27,830 nucleotides of DNA from positions 1-27,830 of the forward strand of contig JANBQS010000188.1 in assembly GCA_027577415.1 (NCBI GenBank), given 5' to 3'. Below, piece after piece: positions 8,070-16,982 of this stretch. A model generated the notes under the pieces. It did no database searches and was not told the DNA's origin. It worked only from the letters and a program-made list of their open reading frames with translations. The translations under genes were made by a program, and so were the position numbers. How positions within the stretch are numbered: position 1 is the stretch's first letter; every line of letters begins with the position of its first letter. The stretch comes from Coemansia sp. RSA 922. Taxonomy: Eukaryota > Kickxellomycota > Kickxellomycetes > Kickxellales > Kickxellaceae.

Positions 8070-8094
8070 TAATAATAATAATAATAATAATAAT
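8070..8094 (+). repeat. (TAA)8 microsatellite between convergent genes
   Basis: This is a 25 bp run of TAA trinucleotides in the 61 bp gap between the E2 stop codon and the GCV1 stop codon. It probably falls in the 3' UTR of one or both transcripts. Confidence 0.95.
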
Positions 8095-8120
8095 CATGTA
8101 TTGCCACACTATTCTCGACG

Positions 8121-9317
8121 CTAAATTTTGTGGTAGCCCGCAGGGACAAAGGGCATCTTCACAACTGTAGCATCCTGGACACGGTTGCGCACTTGGACCT
8201 TGAGCGCCGTGTCCTTCTTGTTGAAGCCCTTCTTGACATACGCCATGGCGATGTTCTTGCCCAGAGACGGAGCTGGAACACCCGAGGTGATCTCGCCGAT
8301 TTCCTCCCCCTCAGCAGACAGCACCTTGGCGTGCGCGCGAGCAGGCGCCCCCTCAATGACTAGCCCAACACGACGGCGAGCCCCGCCCTTGTTAGCAATC
8401 TGGTCGAGGATGACGTCGGCGCCAATGAACCCGCCCTCGGCACGCCGCCGCTTACCAACAGTCCACACCAAGTTGGCCTCCATGGGCGTGGTGGTAGAGT
8501 CAATATCGGAGCCATAGAGGCACAGTCCAGCCTCGAGGCGCAGCGAGTCGCGCGCTCCCAGCCCGGCCAGCTTGACAAGAGGGTTCTCCAGCAGTGCTTG
8601 CGTCATAGAGACAACCTCGCCAGTTGGAATGGAAAGCTCAAAGCCGTCTTCGCCAGTGTAGCCGGAGCGAGCAACGTGGCAAGGTACGCCCTTGATGTCA
8701 ATAAACTGGCCCGTCATAAACGGCATTTGGCTCAAGTCGACAGCAGCAAGCTGCTCAAGCGCCTTTTGCGACGCGGGACCCTGAAGCGCAATCAGCGAGT
8801 GGTCATCGATTTTAAGCACTTCGACGTCGGCACCCTCGTTTTGGAAGATCTTGGCGTGCTTGAGCAGGTGGGCCAGGTCCTTGTCGGCACAACCGGCGTT
8901 GGACACCACATAGAGCGAGTCGCGTTGCTGAGTGATGATGGTGTCGTCCTCGATACCACCGCTGGGGTTGGTAAAGAGCGATAGCGTGGCTCCACCCACA
9001 GGAAGCTCCTTCAGATCGGCAACAACTAGGTGCTCGAGGAAGCGGTGACGGTCTTTGCCAACTATACGAGTCTGGAGCATGTGCGACACATCGAAAATTG
9101 AGGCGTGCTTGCGCGTGTGCAGATGCGAGTCAAGTGCGCCCTGGTCGGCATATACAAGTGGCATGTCCCACCCAGCAAACGGTCCAAACTTTGCGCCGTG
9201 CTTCTTGTGCAGCTCGTAGAGCGCCGTGCGCTGAGAAGAGCTGCTGGTGCTGCTACCCATCAGCCGAGTGCCAACCTGCCGGGGCTTTAAAAGCGTGCGG
9301 GCGACAGTGGTAGCCAT
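8121..9317 (-). CDS. GCV1: Glycine cleavage system T-protein (aminomethyltransferase), mitochondrial
   Basis: This enzyme transfers the methylene group of the lipoamide-bound aminomethyl intermediate to tetrahydrofolate and releases ammonia. It works with the P, H and L proteins in the mitochondrial matrix. The protein is 398 aa without introns. The first 25 or so residues (MATTVARTLLKPRQVGTRLMG) are Arg/Lys/Ser/Thr-rich without acidic residues, consistent with a mitochondrial presequence. Family blocks follow: FGPFAGWDMPLVY, IFDVSHM, ARSGYTGEDGFELSIP, RLEAGLCLYGSDID, and the C-terminal domain with GEITSGVPAPSLGKNIAMAYV. I chose the ATG at 9317; the frame upstream begins only with a non-ATG codon and is not conserved. 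The GCV1 promoter lies in 9318-9618, which it shares with the PSP1 gene's 3' end. Confidence 0.95.
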   Translation of the reverse strand: MATTVARTLLKPRQVGTRLMGSSTSSSSQRTALYELHKKHGAKFGPFAGWDMPLVYADQGALDSHLHTRKHASIFDVSHMLQTRIVGKDRHRFLEHLVVADLKELPVGGATLSLFTNPSGGIEDDTIITQQRDSLYVVSNAGCADKDLAHLLKHAKIFQNEGADVEVLKIDDHSLIALQGPASQKALEQLAAVDLSQMPFMTGQFIDIKGVPCHVARSGYTGEDGFELSIPTGEVVSMTQALLENPLVKLAGLGARDSLRLEAGLCLYGSDIDSTTTPMEANLVWTVGKRRRAEGGFIGADVILDQIANKGGARRRVGLVIEGAPARAHAKVLSAEGEEIGEITSGVPAPSLGKNIAMAYVKKGFNKKDTALKVQVRNRVQDATVVKMPFVPAGYHKI

Positions 9318-9618
9318 ATGCGTGGTATAGAAGTGAAAAAAGCGCAAGTAGTGAGCGATAGTGGAGGAGAGAGGACCGACACAGATGCGTTCCCAGGCAT
9401 ATCTGAGCTTTATGCGCGGTCTGCTCTTCACCGCGCCATTTCTCGCCCGTGATGCGATATGCGCGCCAATTTCCCAGTCCCATTTGCGCGCATCTTGCTG
9501 GGAATATTGGCCGCTGATCTTCAGGAACACAAAAAGTATATATATTCAAAAGTGGTGGCAACTGCCAAGAAAAATGAAGAGAAAGAAAAGTGAGAGAGAG
9601 AAGCCTAAGTCTACGGAT
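9318..9618. other. Spacer: GCV1 promoter and 3' UTR of PSP1-domain gene
   Basis: This 301 bp spacer lies between two minus-strand genes. It contains an A/T-rich block with GTATATATATTC at about 9537-9548 that could act in GCV1 transcription or PSP1 3' processing. No gene is visible. Confidence 0.45.
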
Positions 9619-12570
9619 CTAGTGTGTAAGCTGGTACATCCAAATGCGCGTCTTGTAGTGCTTGAAGTGGTTACGCACCAGGTCTCTAAAGTCAACCCGA
9701 CGGGGAGCGGTAAAGTAGAAGGTGACTTTGCGTCGGTCAAATTGGAACTCGGCATCAGCTATGTGCATAGAGAGCCTGAGCTGGCGCACCTTGTCCTGGC
9801 ACATTGACAACGCCTTTTGCTCGTCCTTAACCTTGTTGATTAAATCGTCCACCTCGCTTTGATCGGCCGAGCAGAGGATGCGCTTAACAAACACATCCTT
9901 GGACGAAGAAGAAGAGGAGGAAACCTTAGCCCCGTCAGTCGGCGCCGGCTTTGAACGCGTCGGGCCAGCATGCTCGGCAGCACAGTCGGTATCTGAAGAC
10001 GTCGTGGGGTCCACACAGATGGCCTCGGGAAGAGAACTGCTGAACGACAGGATGGACTCTGCCGTTACCAGCTCCCCCTTGATCAGGCCCAGATCAAAGC
10101 CTCGGTCGGCTTCTACTAGCACATAAGTACCCAGCTCGTAGCGGGATGCCGCTAGCCTGGCAGCGGCCTCATGCGGTAGTGCGGCCCTTGGCTGAACGTT
10201 GGGATCCAGGGGTTCTATCGGTGGAATAACTTCGGGCACCAAGTCTTTGCTGGGCGCAAAGTACATGTCGCAGCGCTTTCGCTTGAATTCCACCACAAAC
10301 ACGCGTGTGCCTTTGGGTAGCGAGCTGTAGGCAAGTCCCTTGCCCATTTCAAAATAAGGATTATCGCTCGTGGTGGTCTTCGCCGGGTTGGACAGCTGCG
10401 GGTGAGAGCCAGAGTGAACCGCGCTGTTGCTTGGAGCCGCAGCGCCTATGCTCGAGATGGCAGGGTGACTCCCACGGCGCATATGATGTTGCTGGGGGAG
10501 AAAATACTGCTGCTGCTGAGACTGCGACGGAGTGGCCAGTGGGACGGGCTGAATCAGGGACGGTAGATGTTCGGTCAAGTGCGCAGCAGACCCAGGCGCC
10601 ATCTGAGGGTGGTGGTGGTGGTGGTACTGCGCTTGATACGCCATGTAAGGGAAAGGGTAAGGGTGCGGAACCATTGCCCCATGTATATGAGCACCATACA
10701 TTCCAGGCCCCACAGGACCGTTGTTGGCCGAGGGTACGCCAGCCACTCGAGTGATCGGCGCCGATCCAAGCGCAAACGGATGGTACTGATGCTGAGATGG
10801 GTACTGGCCAGGATGTGCACCATACGGGCGCATGGTTGGCGCAAAGCCATGCACTTGTGGAACGGTGCCAGGGTGAGCAAAGTGCGGGTAGACCGAGTAC
10901 TCGCCACCATTACCAGCGGCATAGTACAGAGAAACGCCGCCGCCGCGCTCACGGTCAAGGCTCAACCCATTTGTCGGCGGTGGCGCGGCGCCAGTTCCAG
11001 AGTGGGCTGCGCTTGTCGAAGCTTGCACACCTAGATTGGACGTCGATACTGAGTGGCGGCGGCCAAGTCCTGACAAGTGGTTGAGCGGCATTGACGACTG
11101 CAGCTCTGCCGCACGCTCGAAGTAGGTACCGGCGACCTGATCGTCGGCTGCAGACGCGTGTGCATAGTCACTCCTGGTATCCAGCGAGGGCCGGCGCAAG
11201 TTCTTCATAGATTTTACACGCAGCGGGAGATATGAGACATTAGCGCCGTTGCCTCTGGCGGGCTGCGACTCTGTTGCCACTGAAGGCGCTCCAGGAGCTA
11301 GGCCCGAGCCACGCATGCCCAGTGGCGATGTCATTCCGTTTGACATAAAGCGACTACTGTCACCGAGGCCTCCAACTGCTGCTGCGGCTGCGGCTGCCGC
11401 CGATTCGCCAGTCGATGGAAGCGGCATAGCAGAGAAGCTCATATTGCGCATAAGCACGCTGTCGGCAAATGTTGGAGGGGACAGCGGCGCAGACGGGGAT
11501 TCTTCCTCGCGCATAGTCGGTAAGTGGTAGCCAAACGAGCCGTAGCGAGTAGACGCAGCAGGCTGGTGGTAGACGCTCCCCTCGCAGCGGGCATTGGACA
11601 ACGACCCGTCCATGGCAGATATAGAGCCACTGCCAGCATTTATTGGAGCTACTGGAAGCGACGAGACATTGCTGGTATTAGTAGTAGCCACAAAGGCAGG
11701 GCGACCGCCGGTAATGCCATGTGATGCGCCACTAGTATTGATGCCATCAGTTGTGTCGCCGCCTGAGGGAAAGTGCGCTGCCATCGAGTAAGATGCCAAG
11801 GCCAGGCTCGAGTTAGGCTCGGCCGAGAACTCGGAGAAGCGCCTGATAGGAGCGCTGTGCATGAGATCGAAAGTCGAGGGGAAGTGGTTGTCCAGACTGG
11901 CGCTCTGGTGAATGGGATTGGCATTTAGGGGCAACCCCAGCGGGCTGACGGTGCGGATGCTGTTTGCCATGGACATTGACCCATGGCGAGACAGCATGCT
12001 GAATGTGGAGTTTGATACAGGACTGATGGGTCCAGCCAAAGCCGACGAATCCATACCGGAAGAGGAAGCAACAGCCGAAAGGCGGTATGGCGGATTGGGC
12101 ACGGAAAATATGTTCGGCAGGGTGGTGGAGCGGCCCCGAAGAATGGCCTCATCGAGCTCAGTGTAGTCAACGTCGGCAGCATGAGCTTGCGCCTGAGCAT
12201 GAGCCGCAGCAGAGCGCATGTAATCGCGCTGGCCGCCATCATCAAGAAAAGTGGTCTCGGTAGAAGCCGAGGGAGGGGCTGGCCGAGGAGGTTGGGACTG
12301 GTCGAGGCGCATGGCGTTGTACTTGTTGCTGAGGCTGCATACGTCAGTACCGAATCCGTACGAGTGATCGTCGGTGGCGGGCGGTTGGTTGGGGTTGGGT
12401 TGAACCGTAGACCAGGCCCCAATGCTATCCAGAGTGGCGGACTGCCTGTCATACTCGGCAAAGTGTGGCTCTGGGGGTGGAGCATCCATGCCGGGCGTGA
12501 GTGGCGATGACGTTTGCGACGCCGTGGACGCGCATGTCCCGCTGGATGGTTTTCTGCTCGTATCGTACAT
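9619..12570 (-). CDS. Large PSP1 C-terminal-domain protein
   Basis: This is a 983 aa protein without introns. The first 750 or so residues are low-complexity: rich in Ser, Pro, Gly, His and Gln, with a poly-Ala run and a HHHHHHPQM stretch. The C-terminal part begins around KGTRVFVVEFKRKRCDMYFAP and continues with YELGTYVLVEADRGFDLG. It ends with VTFYFTAPRRVDFRDLV and KTRIWMYQLTH. That matches the PSP1 C-terminal domain shared by yeast Psp1 and related proteins and by bacterial YaaT/RicT. The biochemical role of the domain in fungi is unclear. Yeast PSP1 was named as a suppressor of DNA polymerase alpha mutations. The ATG at 12570 is the first in frame after an in-frame stop at 12685-12687; the longer frame starts at a GTG and was not used. 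A 1.65 kb gene-free region lies upstream. Confidence 0.85.
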   Translation of the reverse strand: MYDTSRKPSSGTCASTASQTSSPLTPGMDAPPPEPHFAEYDRQSATLDSIGAWSTVQPNPNQPPATDDHSYGFGTDVCSLSNKYNAMRLDQSQPPRPAPPSASTETTFLDDGGQRDYMRSAAAHAQAQAHAADVDYTELDEAILRGRSTTLPNIFSVPNPPYRLSAVASSSGMDSSALAGPISPVSNSTFSMLSRHGSMSMANSIRTVSPLGLPLNANPIHQSASLDNHFPSTFDLMHSAPIRRFSEFSAEPNSSLALASYSMAAHFPSGGDTTDGINTSGASHGITGGRPAFVATTNTSNVSSLPVAPINAGSGSISAMDGSLSNARCEGSVYHQPAASTRYGSFGYHLPTMREEESPSAPLSPPTFADSVLMRNMSFSAMPLPSTGESAAAAAAAAVGGLGDSSRFMSNGMTSPLGMRGSGLAPGAPSVATESQPARGNGANVSYLPLRVKSMKNLRRPSLDTRSDYAHASAADDQVAGTYFERAAELQSSMPLNHLSGLGRRHSVSTSNLGVQASTSAAHSGTGAAPPPTNGLSLDRERGGGVSLYYAAGNGGEYSVYPHFAHPGTVPQVHGFAPTMRPYGAHPGQYPSQHQYHPFALGSAPITRVAGVPSANNGPVGPGMYGAHIHGAMVPHPYPFPYMAYQAQYHHHHHPQMAPGSAAHLTEHLPSLIQPVPLATPSQSQQQQYFLPQQHHMRRGSHPAISSIGAAAPSNSAVHSGSHPQLSNPAKTTTSDNPYFEMGKGLAYSSLPKGTRVFVVEFKRKRCDMYFAPSKDLVPEVIPPIEPLDPNVQPRAALPHEAAARLAASRYELGTYVLVEADRGFDLGLIKGELVTAESILSFSSSLPEAICVDPTTSSDTDCAAEHAGPTRSKPAPTDGAKVSSSSSSSKDVFVKRILCSADQSEVDDLINKVKDEQKALSMCQDKVRQLRLSMHIADAEFQFDRRKVTFYFTAPRRVDFRDLVRNHFKHYKTRIWMYQLTH

Positions 12571-13289
12571 TTTTATGTGCGTGGGATACTGGGGCGCTGC
12601 TGGCGCGGCAGAACTTTGGAGCAGACTATGCGGTTTGGCAGTAGACACGCAGGTGAGAAGCGTGGCGTGTGTAGTTGATGCGGGCTAATCGGGTAGCTGT
12701 CTGAAGTAAGCGCAGTAGCTAGGGAGGGGTCGCTGGAGCTGAGAGAGAGAAAGGGATCGCGCTGGTGTGCTGAAAACGTTTATGCAAGGCTCGTGGAGTA
12801 TGCGGGCGTGGTGTGCCGTACTGTGCGTGGGTTTATATACCAGGGTGTATGCCAGAGCCGGAAGGAGAATAATATTAATGCCGGTCGAGTGCAGGAAGCG
12901 AATGAGCTCCGTGCCGAAATAAAGGTGGGCAAAATATGATGCGAGAGAGAGAAAGTGAAAAAGAGAGGGTAAATATATGTGTGGGTAGGTTAAAATATAT
13001 ATAGGGAAAGGAGGAGCAGCAGCAACAGCAGCACGAAAGAAAAGAAGGATGGACGCCAGGAATAAGGGGCAAAAGGCTGAGGCGGTGGTGATTGTTAGAG
13101 GGAGAGAAGGTGAGATGTCACTCTGGCTGGCGGAGCTAAACAGCAGGTGAGCATGTGCGTAGCCCGCTGTTGCGTTGCACAAGACTGCGCCGGCGCAAGG
13201 AAAAGCAAAGGCGTAAAGAGGGGCTCACGCGTGTGTTTGTATAAAATATATCTATGTGAGTATAGACGTAGGCGTGTGTATGTAGGAAT

Positions 13290-13308
13290 GTATGTATGTG
13301 TGTGTGTG
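13290..13308 (+). repeat. TATG/TG microsatellite
   Basis: This short tract of TATG units runs into TG dinucleotides within the gene-free region upstream of the PSP1 gene. Confidence 0.8.
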
Positions 13309-13659
13309 CTGCGGCGATGGCAAGGGGATGTCAATGGTGAGAACCAGAACGCGAGACGTGGAAAAAAGAGTGGATCCTTTTAGAAGAAAAGAGACGTTGA
13401 AGCAGCAAATATTATAGAAATAATAATAAATCCAAAGGAATCAACAAAAAAGACAAGGAGCACAGGTCGCAGGACAGCCGCTATACCCACCGCCCTTGCA
13501 TTGCGGTTGGTGGAGGACGGTGGGGAGGGGGGGACATTGCCTTTTACGCCAAAAGCACCGGCTGTGGCTGTGGCAAATGTTATAATTTTGGAGCGCGTGG
13601 CAGAGCGGATGGCTAAATTCCAGGGCGCTGGGAAGAGGCAGCGTTTGTTCTCAAATTAC

Positions 13660-13678
13660 CTCCTACCATGAGTAGGAG
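13660..13678. repeat. Perfect 7 bp inverted repeat (hairpin)
   Basis: The arms CTCCTAC and GTAGGAG are perfectly complementary and flank the 5-base loop CATGA. The site lies in non-coding sequence between RPL3 and the PSP1 gene. Its function is unknown; on its own it is not a proven terminator. Confidence 0.6.
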
Positions 13679-14225
13679 AGGGAGCGCAACGCCACTGCCG
13701 CCAGGCAAGGGGCTAAAAAGAGAGGGAATAATGGACATAAAACAGACAATGCATGTCTGGGAGCCGTTTGCCAACTAAGCAGTAACCCGGAAGCGGACTG
13801 CCGTAGCACCGCCGACGCCTGGCCCAAGTGGCCCGCGACAAGCAACATTGCTACGTCTCTCTGCCCGCCTGCTTTCGGATGTCCAGGCTGGCCTGAATCA
13901 GGTTAAATCACGTCGATAGATGTGCGCATAGAGACTGCAGAAAAGCGCATCGCCACGCCTACCAATCCCTGGATTCTGGGAGTGTGTCGATGCTTGGCAA
14001 GCCCTGCCCATCAGTGGCTAATCATCATGCACGCAGGATTTGCAATCAAAAGCGACTTGCCGAAATCCGTCCTTTCAGGCCATGTGACCATTCAAGAATT
14101 GTATTGGCAAAAGACATGTAGCATCACAAATGTACCTCAAATGCATCAAGTATTTAGTGCTAGCACGTATCCATTTAGAATATAAAAAGAAAACATTGCT
14201 AGCAACAACAAGCTCAAAAGAGAAC

Positions 14226-15544
14226 TTAGGCCTCGTTGAGATCCTTCTTGAGGGTGCCCATGAACGCCTTCTTCTCCTTGATGGTCTGGAAACGACCGTG
14301 GCCAAACTTGGACGAAGTATCGATGAACTTCAGGTTGACGTTCTCGAGAGCCGAGCGCTTGGTGTGCACGCGGAGCGACTTGCGCAGGGTAAGAACGCGC
14401 TTCTTAACACCGACACAGCTGCCCTTGATGATGACAAAGTCCTCGTTGACAACACCGTAGTGGGGGAATCCACCAAGAGGAGTGATGCGCTTCTCGGTGA
14501 GGTCAAACTCGGTCGAGGCGTTCGAGATGTCCTCGCCCTTGCCGATGCGGTAGATCTTCTTGTTGGCCTCGGTACGGTGGTGGTAACCGTCCTGACCAGC
14601 GCGTGCCACAGAGTACATGACACGGGCAGGATGCCACGCTCCGATACAGGCGACCTTGCGCAGACCACGGTGGGTCTTGCGGGGGAGCTTCTTGGTACCC
14701 CAGCGAGCAGTCACACCGGTGACACCATGACCCTTGGTAACGCCAATGACGTCGATCATCTCGTCCTTCTCAAAGACGTCGCCGACCGAGATGGTCTTCT
14801 CAAAGTGTTCACGGGCCCAGTCAACCTTCTGCGCAATGGTGCCGCCGTTGACCTGGATCTCCATAATGTGAGCCTTCTTCTGGCCAAGCTTGAGCTTGCT
14901 CATCTGGGTGTGCGCAATGACGCGGACAACCGAGCTGTACTTCTTGATGCGCTCGAGGTCACGGGTGATCTCCTTGCCGCTGTCAGTAGAGTACTTGGAC
15001 GCATACTTGGTGTAGGCCTTCTTCTTGGAGCGGTACCAGTTCTTGTAGAACCGGCGCTTAACCTCGTCCGAGAGGTGCTCAGCCCAGACGCTGGTAAGAG
15101 CGCGCATGCCGCGGGGGGTCTGCACGTAGCCAACAACACCAACAATGACCATGGCGGGGGCCTCAATGACGGTAACGGCCTCGACGATCTCCTTCTTGTG
15201 TGCCTTGGATCCAGGGCGGTCAAGGTCACGCACGACGTGGGTCATACCGGCCTTGTACGCAAGGAAAGCCGTCAGGTGGGGAGGGTTGGCGGCGTTGTCC
15301 TTGGGGAAGGACTTGCAGCGTCCGCGGTGGCGGGCGGCGCGCTTGCGGGGCAGGAAGGCCAGAGAACCGTGGCGGGGCTGCTCGAACTTACAGTGAGACT
15401 ACAATTTCGTAAAATGCGACATTATGCTCATTTGAATTTAGTACTAGCTTGCATAGAGATAAATGCAATATTTAAATGGTAATGGATTCGCATCTGCCTC
15501 TGAATCCGCATCCAACGTAAGAATTTGCAATGGATACGCACCAT
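14226..15544 (-). CDS. RPL3: 60S ribosomal protein L3 (uL3)
   Basis: This is a core protein of the large ribosomal subunit near the peptidyl-transferase centre. The main exon, 14226-15398, is certain and includes [85 protein letters not shown] and FGHGRFQT. The exon opens with [12 protein letters not shown], where the family has MSHRKFE. No ATG directly precedes it, because the codon before is the acceptor TAG. I therefore propose an exon consisting of only ATG at 15542-15544, followed by a GTGCGT donor and a 143 bp intron (15399-15541). The protein would be 391 aa, normal for L3. The fourth residue is then Cys in place of the usual Arg (TGT for CGT). Codon use is strongly biased, as in highly expressed genes. 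Exon 1 placement is the uncertain part. Confidence 0.93.
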
Positions 15545-15823
15545 GTTTTTTTGCCGACAGACGAAATATAAAAAATCGGATGGGTATTTTGGAGGGATGA
15601 AACAAGGATTTGAATTGCCTGACACAAAGTGATTTTAACACGAGAAAAAAAAACTCCTTGCAGGTGGAATCAAATAATCACTATTTTATGATCAACGAGG
15701 GCCAAAGAACCATTTGGCAGAAAATAGAATTCCCAGTCTCTACACTTTTGCAACTCAGTAATCTTCAATTTTACATACTTACCCTTGTAATCTAGCTTCA
15801 ACTTTCTCTCTTCACACTTTGAA
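15545..15823. promoter_or_regulatory. Shared divergent promoter RPL3 / VMA10
   Basis: This 279 bp spacer lies between the proposed ATG exons of RPL3 (minus) and VMA10 (plus). It is A/T-rich with several A or T homopolymer runs and contains no gene. The promoter role is inferred from position and depends on the ATG-only exons being right. Confidence 0.45.
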
Positions 15824-16341
15824 ATGGTAATGTCGGCACAGATGCTATGTACGCGCAAAGAGGAAGAAATTGTGTACAAGCTAATCTGTCGTGGCATTTT
15901 ACGGATTGTTATATAGTCAGCATCAAACTCACAGGGTATTCACACGCTTCTCGAGGCCGAAAAGGAGGCGTCCAGTATTGTTGCACAGGCGCGCGAGTGT
16001 AAGTACCTTACTGCGTTGTGTCAATGTGCACCGCCCACACGACATAAGTATGCTCAATTAACGCCAGCAGTTTCTATGCGCTGAAAAGTATAGACCGCGT
16101 CAGGCGCTTGCGTGACGCACGCACTGAGGCGGCCAAGGATATCTCCGAGCTACAGGCTCGCAAGACCAGTGAGCTCTCTGCAATTCAGCAGAAGAGTGTT
16201 AACCAGACCGAGCTCACAGAGAGCATCCAGCGCGATACAGACGAAAGGTTGGTTGGCATCCGGAGCCAGTTCGAGCAGCAGAAGCAGCAAGCAGTGGCTA
16301 AGCTTGTCGAAGCAGTGTCGTCTGCGAGCCACACGTGGTAA
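15824..16341 (+). CDS. VMA10: V-type proton ATPase subunit G, three exons
   Basis: This is the peripheral-stalk subunit that links the V1 and V0 sectors of the vacuolar proton pump. I assembled exons 15824-15826 (the ATG alone), 15917-15998 and 16094-16341, with introns of 90 bp (donor GTAATG) and 95 bp (donor GTAAGT). The product is 110 aa, close to yeast Vma10. The assembled start is M|SASNSQGIHTLLEAEKEAS, and the second junction gives AQARE|YRVRRLRDARTEA. Both match the Vma10 pattern (QGIQTLLEAEKEA, then ARxYRxxRLKDAR). The rest is a charged, Gln/Glu-rich helix, as expected for the stalk, ending VEAVSSASHTW. Intron 1 directly after the ATG is a prediction. The second intron is nearly certain because it restores the conserved Tyr-Arg. 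Confidence 0.85.
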
Positions 16342-16569
16342 TGCTTAGAGACTATATGATCACGCTAGTCAGATAGGAGTTCCGATGATAATAATCTAAA
16401 TCACAACCACAACCACAACTCACTTTTAGCGGTACTGGTGATGACTCTATTTTAATTGGGGGGAGGGGTGGTTTACAGGTGGCAAATACCTGGGGGGGGC
16501 GCAATGCACGATTAAAAAATATTTTTTTTGGTGGAAAACGCCGTTTCCCGCTATCGTCCCCGCCACGCG

Positions 16570-16577
16570 TATAAAAG
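16570..16577 (+). promoter_or_regulatory. TATA box TATAAAAG upstream of SSN6
   Basis: TATAAAAG is a near-perfect TATA-box consensus. It is oriented toward SSN6 and followed by pyrimidine-rich sequence, about 520 bp before the start codon. This agrees with a long, possibly spliced leader. Confidence 0.5.
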
Positions 16578-16982
16578 GCCTTGAGCCCTTCTTCCTCACT
16601 CGCGCTTGCCCCCTTTGCTGCTGTCCATTCTTTTTTCTTTTTCACTCCAAACGCGTTTTCAGATTACCACTCCTACTTTTTTATTTTATTTTTTGCTTGG
16701 CATCTCTCAGTCTTTTGAAAAGCTTGAATTTAGCTTCAGTTGCCTTCGTCCAAAGCTAGCAGGCAGGTATTTAGCGTCTTAAAAGTGCCCTTTTCTATCT
16801 TTGTATACACACCCTTTGCCTCTAGCCACACTATAGAGTCGTGTGGTGACCACGCTGTTGCAATTTGTGAGCAGTCTAGCAAAAGTATTTTTATAATTCC
16901 TTTGAATCGGCCCATTCAGCACAGCCACCACAGTGGGACTTTGGTGCTGTCACAAATCCAAATCCAATATTTCTGTCAATCT

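Larger units (their letters stand above)
12571..14225. other. Long gene-free region upstream of the PSP1-domain gene
   Basis: This 1.65 kb region is the largest non-coding stretch in the window. On the minus strand, 12700-13100 is pyrimidine-rich, as expected of a long CT-rich 5' leader or promoter of the PSP1 gene. It holds a TG/TATG microsatellite at about 13290-13308, a short perfect hairpin at 13660-13678, and A/T-rich blocks near 13400-13440 and 14150-14220. The right end should contain the RPL3 3' UTR. Every ORF here is short, lacks an ATG or has a low-complexity translation. I see no tRNA, rRNA or transposon. Confidence 0.6.

Noticed and set aside
12685..13182. A 165-codon open frame upstream of the PSP1 gene, in the same frame and separated from it by one TAG
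   Set aside because: It begins at TTG, contains no ATG and translates a CT-rich tract into low-complexity Leu/Ser/Pro sequence. I see no reason to invoke readthrough or an extra exon.
13384..14220. Search for tRNA, 5S rRNA or transposon sequence in the longest spacer
   Set aside because: I found no T-loop GTTCGA-type box with a matching acceptor stem, no terminal inverted repeats and no transposase-like frame.
15375..15416. Reverse-strand ATG TCG CAT (MSH) 11 codons upstream of the RPL3 frame, tempting as the true start
   Set aside because: It is in frame but runs into TAG after seven codons. The segment is too short to hold a GT-AG intron that would remove the stop.
14130..15482. A 450-codon open frame on the plus strand, antisense to RPL3
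   Set aside because: It exactly shadows RPL3. The strong codon bias of a ribosomal protein gene avoids the sense codons that would create antisense stops. The translation is a low-complexity Leu/Val/Gly/Asp sequence without family motifs.
15399..15541. Intronic snoRNA in the RPL3 intron, as found in vertebrate RPL3
   Set aside because: There is no TGATGA (box C) with a matching CTGA (box D), and no ANANNA/ACA pair in a suitable fold.
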